Position numbers and translations under genes: made by a program. From JAFNAG01 sp963739235 (GTDB taxonomy: Bacteria; Acidobacteriota; UBA6911): 64,000 nucleotides of DNA. Under the pieces are notes generated by a model. It did not search any database, had not been told where the DNA came from, and saw nothing but the letters and a program-made list of their open reading frames with translations. The DNA lies in assembly GCA_963739235.1 (NCBI GenBank), contig CAVTZY010000028.1:1-64000 (forward strand). Direction: 5' to 3'. Positions 1-9,307 of the stretch are shown in pieces (the stretch's first letter is position 1; every line of letters begins with the position of its first letter).

Positions 1-99
1 CCTAATTGCCAAGGATTTGTACGTAAGTGGTATATAGTAAAATCAGATAAACGCGAAAATGCCGGCGGCAGTTGACGGATGCCGAGGGAGAGTATCGAC

Positions 100-357
100 A
101 TGCGCTCTCAGTCTGAAGACACCGACCCAAAAGCGGAACTGAAACAGATTGAACTGCTGCGCGGTGCGACCGTAGCGCGGCGCACGGCCCTCGCATTTTC
201 CCTGAGCGAAACGGTGATCGGGCTGGCAAGAAGGGCCATACGGCGTGCCAACCCGCAGCTTAGCCCCCAGGAAGCATTGGTGCGCTTCGTCGCACTCCAT
301 TACGATCCGGAATTGGCCGGGAGACTTAATATGGACCTGCAGCAGAGGTCGCAATGA
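100..357 (+). CDS. Small protein paired with a nucleotidyltransferase
   Basis: An 85-residue protein, hydrophilic and mostly helical by composition, with no signal peptide. I do not recognise the family. An in-frame ATG exists at 79, but GAGGGAGAG at 84-92 fits the ATG at 100 far better. Its stop overlaps the start of the next gene by four bases (ATGA), so the two are probably translationally coupled. Small proteins directly ahead of MNT-like nucleotidyltransferases are often their partners in toxin-antitoxin-like pairs; that role is inferred from position only. Confidence 0.6.
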   Translation: MRSQSEDTDPKAELKQIELLRGATVARRTALAFSLSETVIGLARRAIRRANPQLSPQEALVRFVALHYDPELAGRLNMDLQQRSQ

Positions 358-743
358 ATGCCCCTGGCATCCTTCAGGCTTTGGAGCCCGTGGTCCAGGC
401 CTTTGAGGAGTTGGGAATCCGCTATCAAATCGGGGGATCTGTGGCAAGCTCGGCCTATGGGATCGCGCGCGCCACACTGGATGTGGATCTCCTAGCCGAT
501 CTGAATGAACTGCATATCCACTCGTTGGTTCATGCCCTCCACAATGCATACTACATTGATGAAGACCGGGTGCGTGATGCGGTTCTCAGGCGCGCCTCAT
601 TCAACGTCATCCACCTCGAAACCATGATCAAGGTGGATGTCTTTGTGCTGAAATCGCGCCCCCAAAGTGTTTTACTGGCACACACATCCAGATCTATTTT
701 CATCACAAGGCCGACCCTCATGACTACGTTTGCCGCTTTCTGA
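354..743 (+). CDS. MNT-type nucleotidyltransferase, probably C-terminally truncated
   Basis: The 129-residue product carries the nucleotidyltransferase signature: GGSVASSAYG near residues 27-36, then TLDVDLLADL near 42-51, giving the G-[GS]...DxD arrangement that binds metal and nucleotide. A region beginning IKVDVFVLKSR would supply the third acidic residue. Related proteins continue for another 40-70 residues, beyond a segment like the SIFITRP stretch seen here; this one stops soon after, at MTTFAAF. It is therefore probably truncated or frameshifted at its 3' end. The gene overlaps its upstream partner by ATGA. No recognisable continuation follows before the VOC gene. Confidence 0.65.
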   Translation: MNAPGILQALEPVVQAFEELGIRYQIGGSVASSAYGIARATLDVDLLADLNELHIHSLVHALHNAYYIDEDRVRDAVLRRASFNVIHLETMIKVDVFVLKSRPQSVLLAHTSRSIFITRPTLMTTFAAF

Positions 744-847
744 TCAGAGGGCTAGGCCGGTCAGCCTGATTACAGGTCAGGCGGCGTGAGATGGGGGCAG
801 ACGGATAAGACTCATCCTCCCCTTTATGATTCCCGAGGTAATCGTGC

Positions 848-1279
848 ATGGTGATGAGTCCCCCTGAGAACACCCAGCGCCTGATTCCGCGCTTGACGTA
901 CATGGATGCACCAGCTGCGATTGAGTTCCTCTGCCGAACCTTCGGGTTTGAGGAAACTGGACGCTTTGCGCCCGGTGGCAAGGTCGTTTACTCTGAAATC
1001 GCGTTGAATGGAGAGACCCTGTTCGCAATCGGGTCTTCCCATGAGGGTGTGCGAAGCCCACGAGAGCTTGGCGGCCTCTCGATTGAACTATTCTGCTACG
1101 TGGACGACGTTGATCGCCACCACGCACAAGCCAAGGCCGCAGGCGCAACGATTCTCAACCCTCCGGAAGACAAGTTCTGGGGCGATCGCTCCTATGCCGC
1201 TGTTGACTGTGAGGGCTATCGCTGGATTTTCCGCAAGATTGTCAAGGACGTACGTCTTCCTGACTCGAAGCCCGAATAG
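848..1279 (+). CDS. VOC (glyoxalase/bleomycin-resistance) family protein, PhnB-like
   Basis: A 143-residue single-domain protein of the vicinal oxygen chelate fold. It opens with IPRLTYMDAPAAIEFLCRTFG, the usual beta strand and helix of the first half-module, and the second half contains ELFCYVDDVDRHHAQAKAAGA and DPEGYRW-like DCEGYRWIF. The length is typical for a one-domain member that works as a dimer. The substrate cannot be told from sequence. GAGGTA at 834-839 fits the start at 848; a second in-frame ATG lies at 854. The gene stands alone on its strand. Confidence 0.85.
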   Translation: MVMSPPENTQRLIPRLTYMDAPAAIEFLCRTFGFEETGRFAPGGKVVYSEIALNGETLFAIGSSHEGVRSPRELGGLSIELFCYVDDVDRHHAQAKAAGATILNPPEDKFWGDRSYAAVDCEGYRWIFRKIVKDVRLPDSKPE

Positions 1280-1679
1280 CGCAGCCGCTGATCCTCCCGT
1301 CAGGCTAATAAGCGAAAGGCAACATGGGACCAGGGTCGTCATGGCGTCGCTCTATTCTTCTTGGTTCATATCCGCGGAACTGCTGAGATGCCCTGTCGGG
1401 CGGGAATGATAACCGATGGGATTCCGAGCTCTCCGTTGAATTAATCTGTTTTTCAGCAGGCTTTCATAAAACTGATGTAGAATCCCGCTCCGATGATCCG
1501 TGGTTATCGCTGCATTCTTGCCGGGGATCGGTGGCTTCTCGGAAGCCGCAAACAGTCTGCGCCTGGACTGCAGATTGCTTCAGCTTTCAGGTGCTGCACA
1601 AAACCATGCTGTCGATCCCGGAACATATGCCGCGAGCGTCGGCTGGCCGGCATTTACCTGATGATGGAGGGGTGCGATT
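1280..1679. other. Intergenic region, no gene seen
   Basis: Four hundred bases between the VOC gene and the CBM9/DUF5916 gene. I see no convincing ORF, tRNA or strong hairpin. The last 20 bases hold the GGAGGGG ribosome site (1666-1672) of the next gene. The upstream stretch around 1440-1490 is locally A/T-rich and is the likeliest promoter area, but no clear -35/-10 pair stands out. Confidence 0.5.
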
Positions 1680-3882
1680 TTGCATAAGATTTATCACACC
1701 GGCGTCGAACTTTTTCTGATAGCCCTCGTTCTGCTCGCGCCATCGGTTTCATCGGCACAGGGACAGGAGAAACTCCAGGAGACGATTCGGAGGGTTCGTG
1801 CTGTGCGTGCCGCCGCCGAAATCAGGATTGATGGCCGCATGGACGAGCCCGCCTGGGCCGATGCAGTGCCTGCCACCGACTTTCTGCAACAAGACCCGAA
1901 CGAGGGAGCTCCTGCCTCGGAAAGGACCGAAGTGCGGGTGCTGTATGACAGTAAATTTATCTACTTCGGAATTCGCGCCTTCGATTCCGAGGCGCAGAAG
2001 ATCAATGCCCGCGAACTGACGAGGGATGCGGATTTCGCCAACGATGACGCCGTCAGTCTCATCCTGGATACCAATCATGACCGCCGCAATGCCTTCCTAT
2101 TTGTGGTGAATCCGTTGGGGACTCAGCAGGACGGACTCATCACCGACGAGGGACACACCACGAATTATTCCTGGGATGCACCCTGGATCTCCTCCGCTAC
2201 CATAGATGCCGAAGGGTTTACGGTCGAGATTGCCATCCCTTTGATGTCGCTTCGATTTGATGAAAAGGCCGCGGTTTGGGGCTTCAATGTGGCGCGCATG
2301 ATCCGCCGCAAGAATGAAATGTCGCTGTGGACGGCCTGGCGCCGGACGTTTGGCCTGCAGCGCGTGTCCCAGGCGGGCGAGTTGACCGGTGTCGAAGGGA
2401 TTCATCGCCCGCGGCTGCTGGAGTTCAAACCGTACGCCACGGCGGGCTGGCGGCAGAACGCTTCTGTCGTCGGCACAGAAGGCCTGGTTTCCGGCGCCCA
2501 CGGCACAGGAGGGCTTGAGGTCGGAAGGATCGGCATCACGCCGTCGCTGACGGCCGAGTTGACGGTCAATCCCGATTTCGGCCAGGTGGAGGTGGATGAA
2601 CAGGTCGTGAATCTTTCGCGCTTCTCGGTTTTTTTCCCGGAAAAGCGCGATTTTTTCCTCGAGAATGCTGGGGTGTTCCTTATGGGACGCGAGGAATCGA
2701 ATCAACTCTTCTTCACGCGTCGCATCGGGCTCACCGACGACGGCCAGCCCCTGCCGATTGACTACGGCGCCAAGCTGACCGGCAAGATCGGCCCTTACAA
2801 TGTTGGGTTTCTCCAGGTACAGACACGTGAGGCACGAGAGACCTCGGCGGATGCCGGCGTTCCGCGCCAGCAATTCACCGTGGTGCGCGTCAAGCGCGAT
2901 GTGTTCGGAAGGTCTTCGATCGGGGCCATGGTTGTGAACCGCGAAGGAGGCGTCCTGAACACGTTCCAACCGTGCGGTTGGGGCCGATGCGCTGATCAAC
3001 CTGTCCGACCATTGGCAGATCATCACTTTCCTGATGGCCACAGACACACCGGGCCTGCGTTCGAGCTTCGTATCAGGCCGCGTGGGGTCCTACTTTGAAA
3101 ACGACCGCTTCCGTGTCACCACCGTCTACGAAGACATCGGGACAAACTTCAACCCCGAGGTCGGGTTCGTAGAACGCAGAGGCATACGCCAGTACTTCGG
3201 CCAGTTTGCCTACAAGCCGCGCCCGCGCTTTCTGCCGTTCGTCCGGCAGATGCAGTTCGAAACCCAGTGCGAATATTATAAAAACCGCGCCGGAAAGCTG
3301 GAGACCCGGCAGACCGAGGTGACCTGGGAGACGGAGTTCCAAAACAGCACTCAGCTCAACGCCCGCTTCCTCGAGATGGTGACGGATGTGCTGGCAAAGC
3401 CATTCACGATCCGGCCCGGCATCACAATTCCAACCGGAGCCTACACCTTCAACCGCCCCTGGGTATCCTTCAGCAGCGACAAGAGCAAACGCCTCGGCCT
3501 CAGCGCGCGCGCGAAATGGGGTGATTTTTATTCAGGGGAGCGGCTCGAGAGTTCGGCAAGTGTCGTCGCGCGGCCCAGCGAACACTTCAATGTGGAACTG
3601 AGCGAGAGCTATAATCGCGTGCGGCTGCCGCAGGGAGATTTTTCCACCAACCTCTTCGGTGGCCGGGTCACTTTCAATTTCTCGCGCAAATGGCTCAGCG
3701 CGGCTTTCATCCAGTTAAACCAGGCGGCACGCCTATCCAGCGTGAATCTGCGCCTGCGCTATATTTTCCGGCCCAACAGCGATTTGTTCGTGATCTATAA
3801 CCAGACGACCGGGCGAGGCCTTGAACAGCCGTCCTACCAGTTCCAGGTCAAGCTGACCTATAACTTCACCTGGAACCAATAA
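1680..3882 (+). pseudogene. CBM9 / DUF5916 outer-membrane protein, one frameshift
   Basis: The start is TTG at 1680 with GGAGGGG eight bases upstream, followed by a signal peptide ending near SVSSAQG. Residues about 40-230 form a CBM9-like domain (RIDGRMDEPAWADA, FIYFGIRAFDSE, NDDAVSLILDT). The DUF5916 region follows (NPDFGQVEVDEQVVNLSRFS, FFPEKRDFFLEN). The end is a run of amphipathic strands finishing LTYNFTWNQ, as in outer-membrane barrels. The reading frame breaks at about 2968-2972: the first frame ends in nonsense at 3098, while the +1 frame continues cleanly as RAVGADALINLSDHWQ. One extra base explains it, so this is either a sequencing error or a recent mutation. Members of this family are common in Acidobacteriota and Bacteroidota; no substrate is known to me. 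Confidence 0.8.
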
Positions 3883-4083
3883 AATGAACCCGTCAGCGAT
3901 AATCCCGACCTAATGCGCCCCCCTCGAAATTCATCGGGAGTCTGGGGGGTGGATCGAGGTAAGCTTGGGAAACAGGGCGCCGACAATAGCATGGCGAATT
4001 TGTCAGCAGCCACCGTCATGCAAGCTGCCCGTCTCGTTGGTACATTGGGGGTCAAAAATGCCGGTAACGAAAACATTCGACTA

Positions 4084-6492
4084 TTATTGCCGGCGCAGGG
4101 CAATCATCGGATCGACCCTGGTCGCGCGACGGGCAGGGATGTAACTGGCAAAAAGAGCCACTGCGACAAGCAGCAGCGCAGTTCCGCCCAGGGCAACAGG
4201 GTCGGCCGGACTCACCTGGTAGAGCTCGTGCCCCAAATAAAAACCTGTCGCGAGAGCGATCGGTAAGCCGATAGCAGTGCCAAGGAGCGCGAGAATCAGA
4301 CCCTGGCGCAGGATCAGCAACAGTGCGTCGCTGCGCTGCGCTCCCATAGCCATGCGCAGACCGATTTCCCGCGTTCGCTGGCCGACCGTGTAGGAGACGA
4401 TTCCATACAGGCCGAAGGAGGCGAGGATCAATCCGAGCAGGCCAAAAGAGCCCATGAAAGAAGCCAGCATTTCCTGATCATACAGGCCTTGACGAATGAC
4501 CTCTTTCAGCGTGTTGATGATATAGGGGGACACGTCTTTGTCCAGCGAATGAATGGCCTTCCGGACAGGACCCGCCAGGGCGCCCGGATTGCCTGCGATT
4601 TCCACCAGCACAGAAAGTTCGCCGCTGAAACCGCGGACGAAAGGCTGATAGAAGTAAGGTTCCGGAATGGCGCCGATCTTATTAATTGGGCCGTCTTGCG
4701 CAATTCCGACCACGGTAAACGCATCCGTGCGAGGCGGCAGACCGATTCGAATGACCTGCCCAAGCGGCTCAGCATCGGGCCAGAAACTCCTGGCAAATGT
4801 CTGATTTACTATAATCACCCGTGCGATCGAGCCGATGTCCTGCGCGGTAAAATCACGCCCCCTCAAAATGCCTGTGCCCATGGTCCGAAAATAGCCGGAG
4901 TCGACAGTATTGAATTTTATGTTCCTGGGATTTGGTTCTCCCGGAAACGATACCGGCTGATTGAGTCCACCGCCGGAGAGGCTGAGAGGAACGCGCTTTG
5001 CGAGACTCACATTCTTAACGCCGGGCAACGCCCGGACTCGCTCCTGCAACGACTGATAAAAGGCGTGCGCCCGGTTCTCGTCATATCCGTACATGCCCAG
5101 CGCAATCTGCACCACGAGCATGTTTTTTTTCTCGAATCCCACGTCCGCCTGCAAGCTGCGTGCGAAGCTCTTCACCAGGAGCGCCGACTGCGTCAGGAGA
5201 ACCAGTGAGATGCAGAGTTGGCCGACGACCAGACCGCTCCGGCTCAGATGCCTGCGTCTGCCTTGCCCTGTGGATGGCGACTCGTTCAGCAAGGTCACGA
5301 GATTCAGCCTGGAGGCATGAAGGGCCGGTATCAGGGCAAAAATCAAGGTGGTGATGAAGGCGAGAACCATGGTGAATGCGAGAACTCTGGCATCCGGGGA
5401 GATCTCCGGAAACACCCGCATCGGCATGGTAGGCAGGAGCGCAGGAAGAGCCTGGATCGCCCATTTTGTTAGCAGCAGGCCGACCAATGCCGACGCCAGC
5501 GATAGGACGAGACTTTCCGTGAGCAGTTGGCGTGTGAGCCGAGACCGGCTGCCGCCGAGCGCAAGGCGCACGGCAATCTCTTTGCTCCGCGCCTGGGACC
5601 GCGCCAGGAGGAGGTTGGAAACATTCACGCATGCAATGAGCAGGATGAGTCCAGTCACCGCCATACAAATGCCGCCAAGAATGCCAAACTTGTCCAAGTA
5701 CTCCTTGGCCTCGAGGGCAACGCTTGCCCCCAGGACTTTCGGCGCTGCCGGGTTGCTCTGAGTCAGTCCACGAACAATCGTATCCACCTCAGCCTGGACC
5801 CGCGCGAGCGGCACGCCGGCGGACACGCGCCCGAGTAAGTCGAAGTCCTCGGTATTCGGTCCGGAAAGGGGCGAGCCCCAGGCCTCCGCGGGATACCAGA
5901 CATCTGTAACTGCGGCTGGCCGGCTCGTCCCGCCAAAGTCTCTCGGTGTAATCCCGATGATAGTGACCCGTCTTCTTGAGAGTTCGATCGTCTTGCCGAC
6001 AATGTCACGGTCGCCTGCGAATCGGCTTTGCCAAAGCCCGTAGCTTATGATGGCAACCGGCTCGGAAGGATTCTCGTCACCATCGCGGAAAATCCGCCCC
6101 ACGTGAGCCTTGACGCCCAGAGCGGAAAAGTAGTTCCTGGTGACGACTTCTGCCCGCAGAAACTCAATGGCTTCGCCGTTGTCCAGAAAAGCCCCGTGCC
6201 GTGCTATACCAACAATCCCGGACAGTGTTTTGCATTGGTTCCGGAGCTGAAGATACTCAGGATAAGGGAGAGACGCAGACCGCCCGCCTTTTTCGGTGTT
6301 GATTCTGATCAGCACCAGTTGCTCCGGTCGATCCACCGGCAGCGGTTGCAGGATGGTTCGATTCACCAGGCAAAAAATGGTGGAATTCAAGCCGATCCCC
6401 AGAGCCAGAGAAAAGACGGCCGCCGCGGTAAACCCCGGATTCTTAACCATCAGCTTCAATCCGTATCGGATATCCTGCCAAAGACTTCGCAT
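4084..6492 (-). CDS. ADOP-family (acidobacterial duplicated orphan permease) ABC permease
   Basis: An 802-residue MacB-type permease with duplicated FtsX-like halves and no ATPase gene beside it. The N-terminus has the family hallmark DIRYGLKLMVKNPGFTAAAV followed by ALGIGLNSTIF (first transmembrane segment). A periplasmic MacB_PCD domain follows (YFSALGVKAHVGRIF, VAIISYGLWQSRF). Membrane clusters lie near residues 275-390, and the C-terminal half ends with VGQRTREIGLRMAMGAQ and YIPARRATRVDPMIALR. Length and ends are intact. GGAGCTT precedes the ATG. Such proteins are typical of Acidobacteriota genomes, where many copies lack a cognate ATPase; the transported substrate is unknown. Confidence 0.92.
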   Translation of the reverse strand: MRSLWQDIRYGLKLMVKNPGFTAAAVFSLALGIGLNSTIFCLVNRTILQPLPVDRPEQLVLIRINTEKGGRSASLPYPEYLQLRNQCKTLSGIVGIARHGAFLDNGEAIEFLRAEVVTRNYFSALGVKAHVGRIFRDGDENPSEPVAIISYGLWQSRFAGDRDIVGKTIELSRRRVTIIGITPRDFGGTSRPAAVTDVWYPAEAWGSPLSGPNTEDFDLLGRVSAGVPLARVQAEVDTIVRGLTQSNPAAPKVLGASVALEAKEYLDKFGILGGICMAVTGLILLIACVNVSNLLLARSQARSKEIAVRLALGGSRSRLTRQLLTESLVLSLASALVGLLLTKWAIQALPALLPTMPMRVFPEISPDARVLAFTMVLAFITTLIFALIPALHASRLNLVTLLNESPSTGQGRRRHLSRSGLVVGQLCISLVLLTQSALLVKSFARSLQADVGFEKKNMLVVQIALGMYGYDENRAHAFYQSLQERVRALPGVKNVSLAKRVPLSLSGGGLNQPVSFPGEPNPRNIKFNTVDSGYFRTMGTGILRGRDFTAQDIGSIARVIIVNQTFARSFWPDAEPLGQVIRIGLPPRTDAFTVVGIAQDGPINKIGAIPEPYFYQPFVRGFSGELSVLVEIAGNPGALAGPVRKAIHSLDKDVSPYIINTLKEVIRQGLYDQEMLASFMGSFGLLGLILASFGLYGIVSYTVGQRTREIGLRMAMGAQRSDALLLILRQGLILALLGTAIGLPIALATGFYLGHELYQVSPADPVALGGTALLLVAVALFASYIPARRATRVDPMIALRRQ

Positions 6493-6937
6493 AGAAGCTC
6501 CGTGCTATTTGGGTCACCATTCTGGAAGATCGTGGGCAATTCAAATCTGATAACGGATCGCGATGATAAAAAGTTCGCCGGCGGTTCCATCGGGATGTCG
6601 CTGCATGGCGGCCGGCTCGCTGACTGCCGTCACGGCAACCTGAGAGGGAGTGCCTGTCGACCGCACAATCCATCTCTACCTGTGTCCACGATAAATCAAG
6701 GCATGGCTGTCATTTGCACCTCGCTTGAAGATTTTCATGCCACGGGCTCCTTTGCCCAGTCCGGCCCGCTGTAAGATTGGGCTAACGGGTATTGGTGTAC
6801 ACAGGGTGAGTAAACGGGACCCCACTTTGACGAGATGCTCATGATACTCTCCGGTCGCCGCATGCGTCCTATGCTGCAGATTTCGAGGCATTGGCTGCGG
6901 ATGCCCTGCTGGCACAGCATTTGCTTTGGCTCAGGTC
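6493..6937. other. Divergent intergenic region with sigma-54 promoter match
   Basis: The region separates the minus-strand ADOP permease from the plus-strand ABC operon. No convincing ORF lies in it. It holds the sigma-54-type element at 6910-6925 (separate entry) and, about 110 bases further upstream, an 8-base perfect palindrome GTGTACAC at 6795-6802. The palindrome is a weak candidate for part of an activator site. Confidence 0.5.
6910..6925 (+). promoter_or_regulatory. Sigma-54 (RpoN) type -24/-12 promoter match
   Basis: The sequence TGGCACAGCATTTGCT matches the consensus TGGCACGNNNNTTGCW at every fixed position but one, with the GG and GC dinucleotides exactly ten bases apart. Transcription would start near 6936. 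It sits at the head of an operon whose other end faces a sigma-54 activator gene (16854-18245), which makes the match more credible. A difficulty is that the likely ATG at 6938 would then be almost leaderless. Confidence 0.5.
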
Positions 6938-8488
6938 ATGAGACGATTATGGCTCGCAGTTGCAGTAGCGTGTTTGACCCTGCCGGCTTACGTCCCTCAA
7001 AAGCTCATGAGCGCGCAGGGACAGCAAGGGGTTATTTCGGATGAGCAGCGCCGGTTTCTTGATGTGCGCCGGCGGCAGATCGACCTGTCCTCGGCGCGCA
7101 CTGCCCTTAAGCGCACCCAGGAACTGTTCAAGCTGGGTCTGGTGTCACAGACGGACCTCGACCGCGACCAAACGACCGTGGACACGGCGCAGTTGAACTA
7201 TCAGGAGGCGGTGTTGTCGCTGCTGAGCCTGCAACCTCGGCTGACCGTGAAACAGGCGGTTAAGCACCAGACCAAGGACGGTCGCAAGTTCGTGAGCCTG
7301 ACGGTGGAAAACTTGACACCCACCTTCGACGACACGCAATTCAAGCTGCTCAGCAACTTCGAGGGCGCCGACCCGATCCCCGAATCGTTGCGCACCCGGG
7401 ATGTGCGCGATATCTTCATTTCTCTGCGCGCTACCGGGGATTCCGCCACTCCGGCTGCGGGGAACGAGTCGGCTGCGCGGGGAACGACGATTGCTCTCCC
7501 GTACGAAGTCCACATTCCGGAACTGAAATATGGAGAGTCGAGGAGCATGGAGTTCCAGCTGCTTCGGGATGTGAACAGCATAGTGGTTGCGTCGAGCTAT
7601 AAAGGGCAAAACCAGGAGAATATCGTTCAGTTGGAGCAGGCTGAGACTGAAAATGTCGTTAACGTCTCCTCGGTGCAGGTGTCCCAGGAAGCGAATCTGG
7701 GCGAGCCGGTCACCTTCGATCTGAAGCTCGAGCGCTCCTCCGTGGATGTGCGCCAGTTCCAGCTGAGAGTTGTGAACCTTCCGCACCAGATCAGCTACAG
7801 CTTTATCGATCCCACGAGCCAGGCACGGCTGTCGCAGTTGAATTTCCCTGCAGGCGTCACCCAGCAGGCGCTTGGGCTGCGTCTCTTCCTGCCGGAACGC
7901 TCCGATGCACAGGTGGTCATCGACCAGCCCCTCGAGTTCTGGGCCCTGGTTACGGACCAGGGGCAGGGACAGCTCTTTCAGCAGGAGCGGCCCTACTCTC
8001 CCGCCGAAATCGAGCAAAGCCGGGCCGGCCGCGCGCGCCTGCTCATCATCCCGCGCGGCGTCGGCAAGATCGAAGCTTCTGCAGCCAGCCTGTACTCTGA
8101 GATCCAGATCGGCGAAACCGTCGAAACGAACATCACCATCCGCAACACCGGCACGAGGCGCCTGGACAATGTCAAGTTGACAACGGAGTACCCGCTCAAT
8201 TGGCGCGTCGATGTCGTGCCGGACAATGTTCCCGCGCTGGAGATCAACCGCGAATCCGCGGTCAAACTCCGGATCGTGCCGCCATCCGACGTGCAGGTGG
8301 GCGACTACGAGATAAGAATTAAAACCGAGAGTTACGCCTACAATCGCAGCGTTCCCTCCGAGGACAAGATTTATCGCGTAAGCGTCAAGGCCCAGACGAA
8401 CGTCTGGGGCACCGCCGCGCTTGTGGGCGGCCTCCTTCTGCTTGTGATTGGAATCGTTATTTTCGGAGTAAAGCTGACGCGCCGCTAA
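6938..8488 (+). CDS. NEW3-domain membrane-anchored protein of an ABC export operon
   Basis: The product is about 516 residues, with a signal peptide (MRRLWLAVAVACLTLP). A helical segment near residues 30-90 (ARTALKRTQELFKLGLVSQTDLDRDQ, TAQLNYQEAVL) resembles the coiled coil of TolC/efflux proteins. Extracytoplasmic beta-rich repeats follow, including a NEW3-like domain (ETVETNITIRNTGTRRLDNV ... NWRVDVVP ... VQVGDYEIRIK). A single C-terminal transmembrane helix (GGLLLLVIGIVIFGV) ends in LTRR. The architecture places the bulk outside the cytoplasmic membrane. It is the first gene of an operon with one ATPase and five permeases, so it is probably an accessory or substrate-contacting subunit. An in-frame ATG at 6926 overlaps the promoter match; 6938 is preferred. 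Confidence 0.75.
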   Translation: MRRLWLAVAVACLTLPAYVPQKLMSAQGQQGVISDEQRRFLDVRRRQIDLSSARTALKRTQELFKLGLVSQTDLDRDQTTVDTAQLNYQEAVLSLLSLQPRLTVKQAVKHQTKDGRKFVSLTVENLTPTFDDTQFKLLSNFEGADPIPESLRTRDVRDIFISLRATGDSATPAAGNESAARGTTIALPYEVHIPELKYGESRSMEFQLLRDVNSIVVASSYKGQNQENIVQLEQAETENVVNVSSVQVSQEANLGEPVTFDLKLERSSVDVRQFQLRVVNLPHQISYSFIDPTSQARLSQLNFPAGVTQQALGLRLFLPERSDAQVVIDQPLEFWALVTDQGQGQLFQQERPYSPAEIEQSRAGRARLLIIPRGVGKIEASAASLYSEIQIGETVETNITIRNTGTRRLDNVKLTTEYPLNWRVDVVPDNVPALEINRESAVKLRIVPPSDVQVGDYEIRIKTESYAYNRSVPSEDKIYRVSVKAQTNVWGTAALVGGLLLLVIGIVIFGVKLTRR

Positions 8489-8538
8489 TCGGCTTTGGAG
8501 TGCGGCCACGCGATGAGAAGCATTGAAAGGGTGAGATC

Positions 8539-9279
8539 ATGATCGAAGCCAAGAACTTGAGCAAACGGTACGAAGATGGCGTGCTGGCGCTGGACGCGCT
8601 GAACCTGAAGGTGAACCCGGGGGAGATTTACTGCCTTCTGGGCGCAAATGGGGCAGGGAAGACGACCACAATCAACCTGTTCCTGAATTTCATCGAACCG
8701 ACGAGCGGCGAGGCCTTTTTGAACGACATCGACGTTGAGAAGGATCCGCTGGAGGCGAAGAAGTATGTCGCCTATGTCTCGGAGAACGTGATGTTGTACG
8801 GCAACTTCACGGCGCGCCAGAACCTTGATTTCTTCGCCAAACTCGGCGGCAGGAGGGGCCTCAAGAGGGAGGACTACTATCGCGTCATGCGCGAGGTCGG
8901 GCTGCCTGAGAGAGCGTTCGAGCAGCGGCTGAAGGAATTCAGCAAAGGGATGAGACAGAAACTCGGCATCGCCATCGCGATGATCAAGGACGCTCCCGCG
9001 CTGCTGCTCGACGAGCCGACTGCGGGGCTGGATCCCAAAGCGGGAGCCGAATTCCTTGAGACCCTGCTGGACCTCAAGCGCCAGGGGAAGGCAATTCTCA
9101 TGTCCACCCACGATATCTTCCGCGCCAAGGATGTCGCGGACCGAGTTGGCATCATGAAGGAAGGCCGCAAGGTGATGGAGCGCACGCGCGAGGAACTCGA
9201 GTTTGAAAACCTCGAGCACCTCTACCTCGACTACATGCGGGGCGGCATCGGCGCGGAACCGAAAGAGGAAAAGGCCTGA
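8539..9279 (+). CDS. ABC transporter ATP-binding protein
   Basis: A 246-residue ATPase of the ABC-2/CcmA type. Walker A is GANGAGKTT at about 35-43, the signature is FSKGMRQ near 134, Walker B with the catalytic Glu is LLLDEPTAGLDPK near 155, and the switch His is in STHDIFRAKD. It ends in a short charged tail. It is the only ATPase in the run and would power all five permeases that follow. AAGGGTGAG precedes the ATG; the next gene begins 28 bases after the stop. Confidence 0.95.
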   Translation: MIEAKNLSKRYEDGVLALDALNLKVNPGEIYCLLGANGAGKTTTINLFLNFIEPTSGEAFLNDIDVEKDPLEAKKYVAYVSENVMLYGNFTARQNLDFFAKLGGRRGLKREDYYRVMREVGLPERAFEQRLKEFSKGMRQKLGIAIAMIKDAPALLLDEPTAGLDPKAGAEFLETLLDLKRQGKAILMSTHDIFRAKDVADRVGIMKEGRKVMERTREELEFENLEHLYLDYMRGGIGAEPKEEKA

Positions 9280-9307
9280 CGCCCGGTCCTGGCCGCGGGG
9301 ATTGACG

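Noticed and set aside
7145..8509. 454-codon minus-strand ORF
   Set aside because: It is a shadow of the NEW3-domain gene; no motif and no ribosome site.
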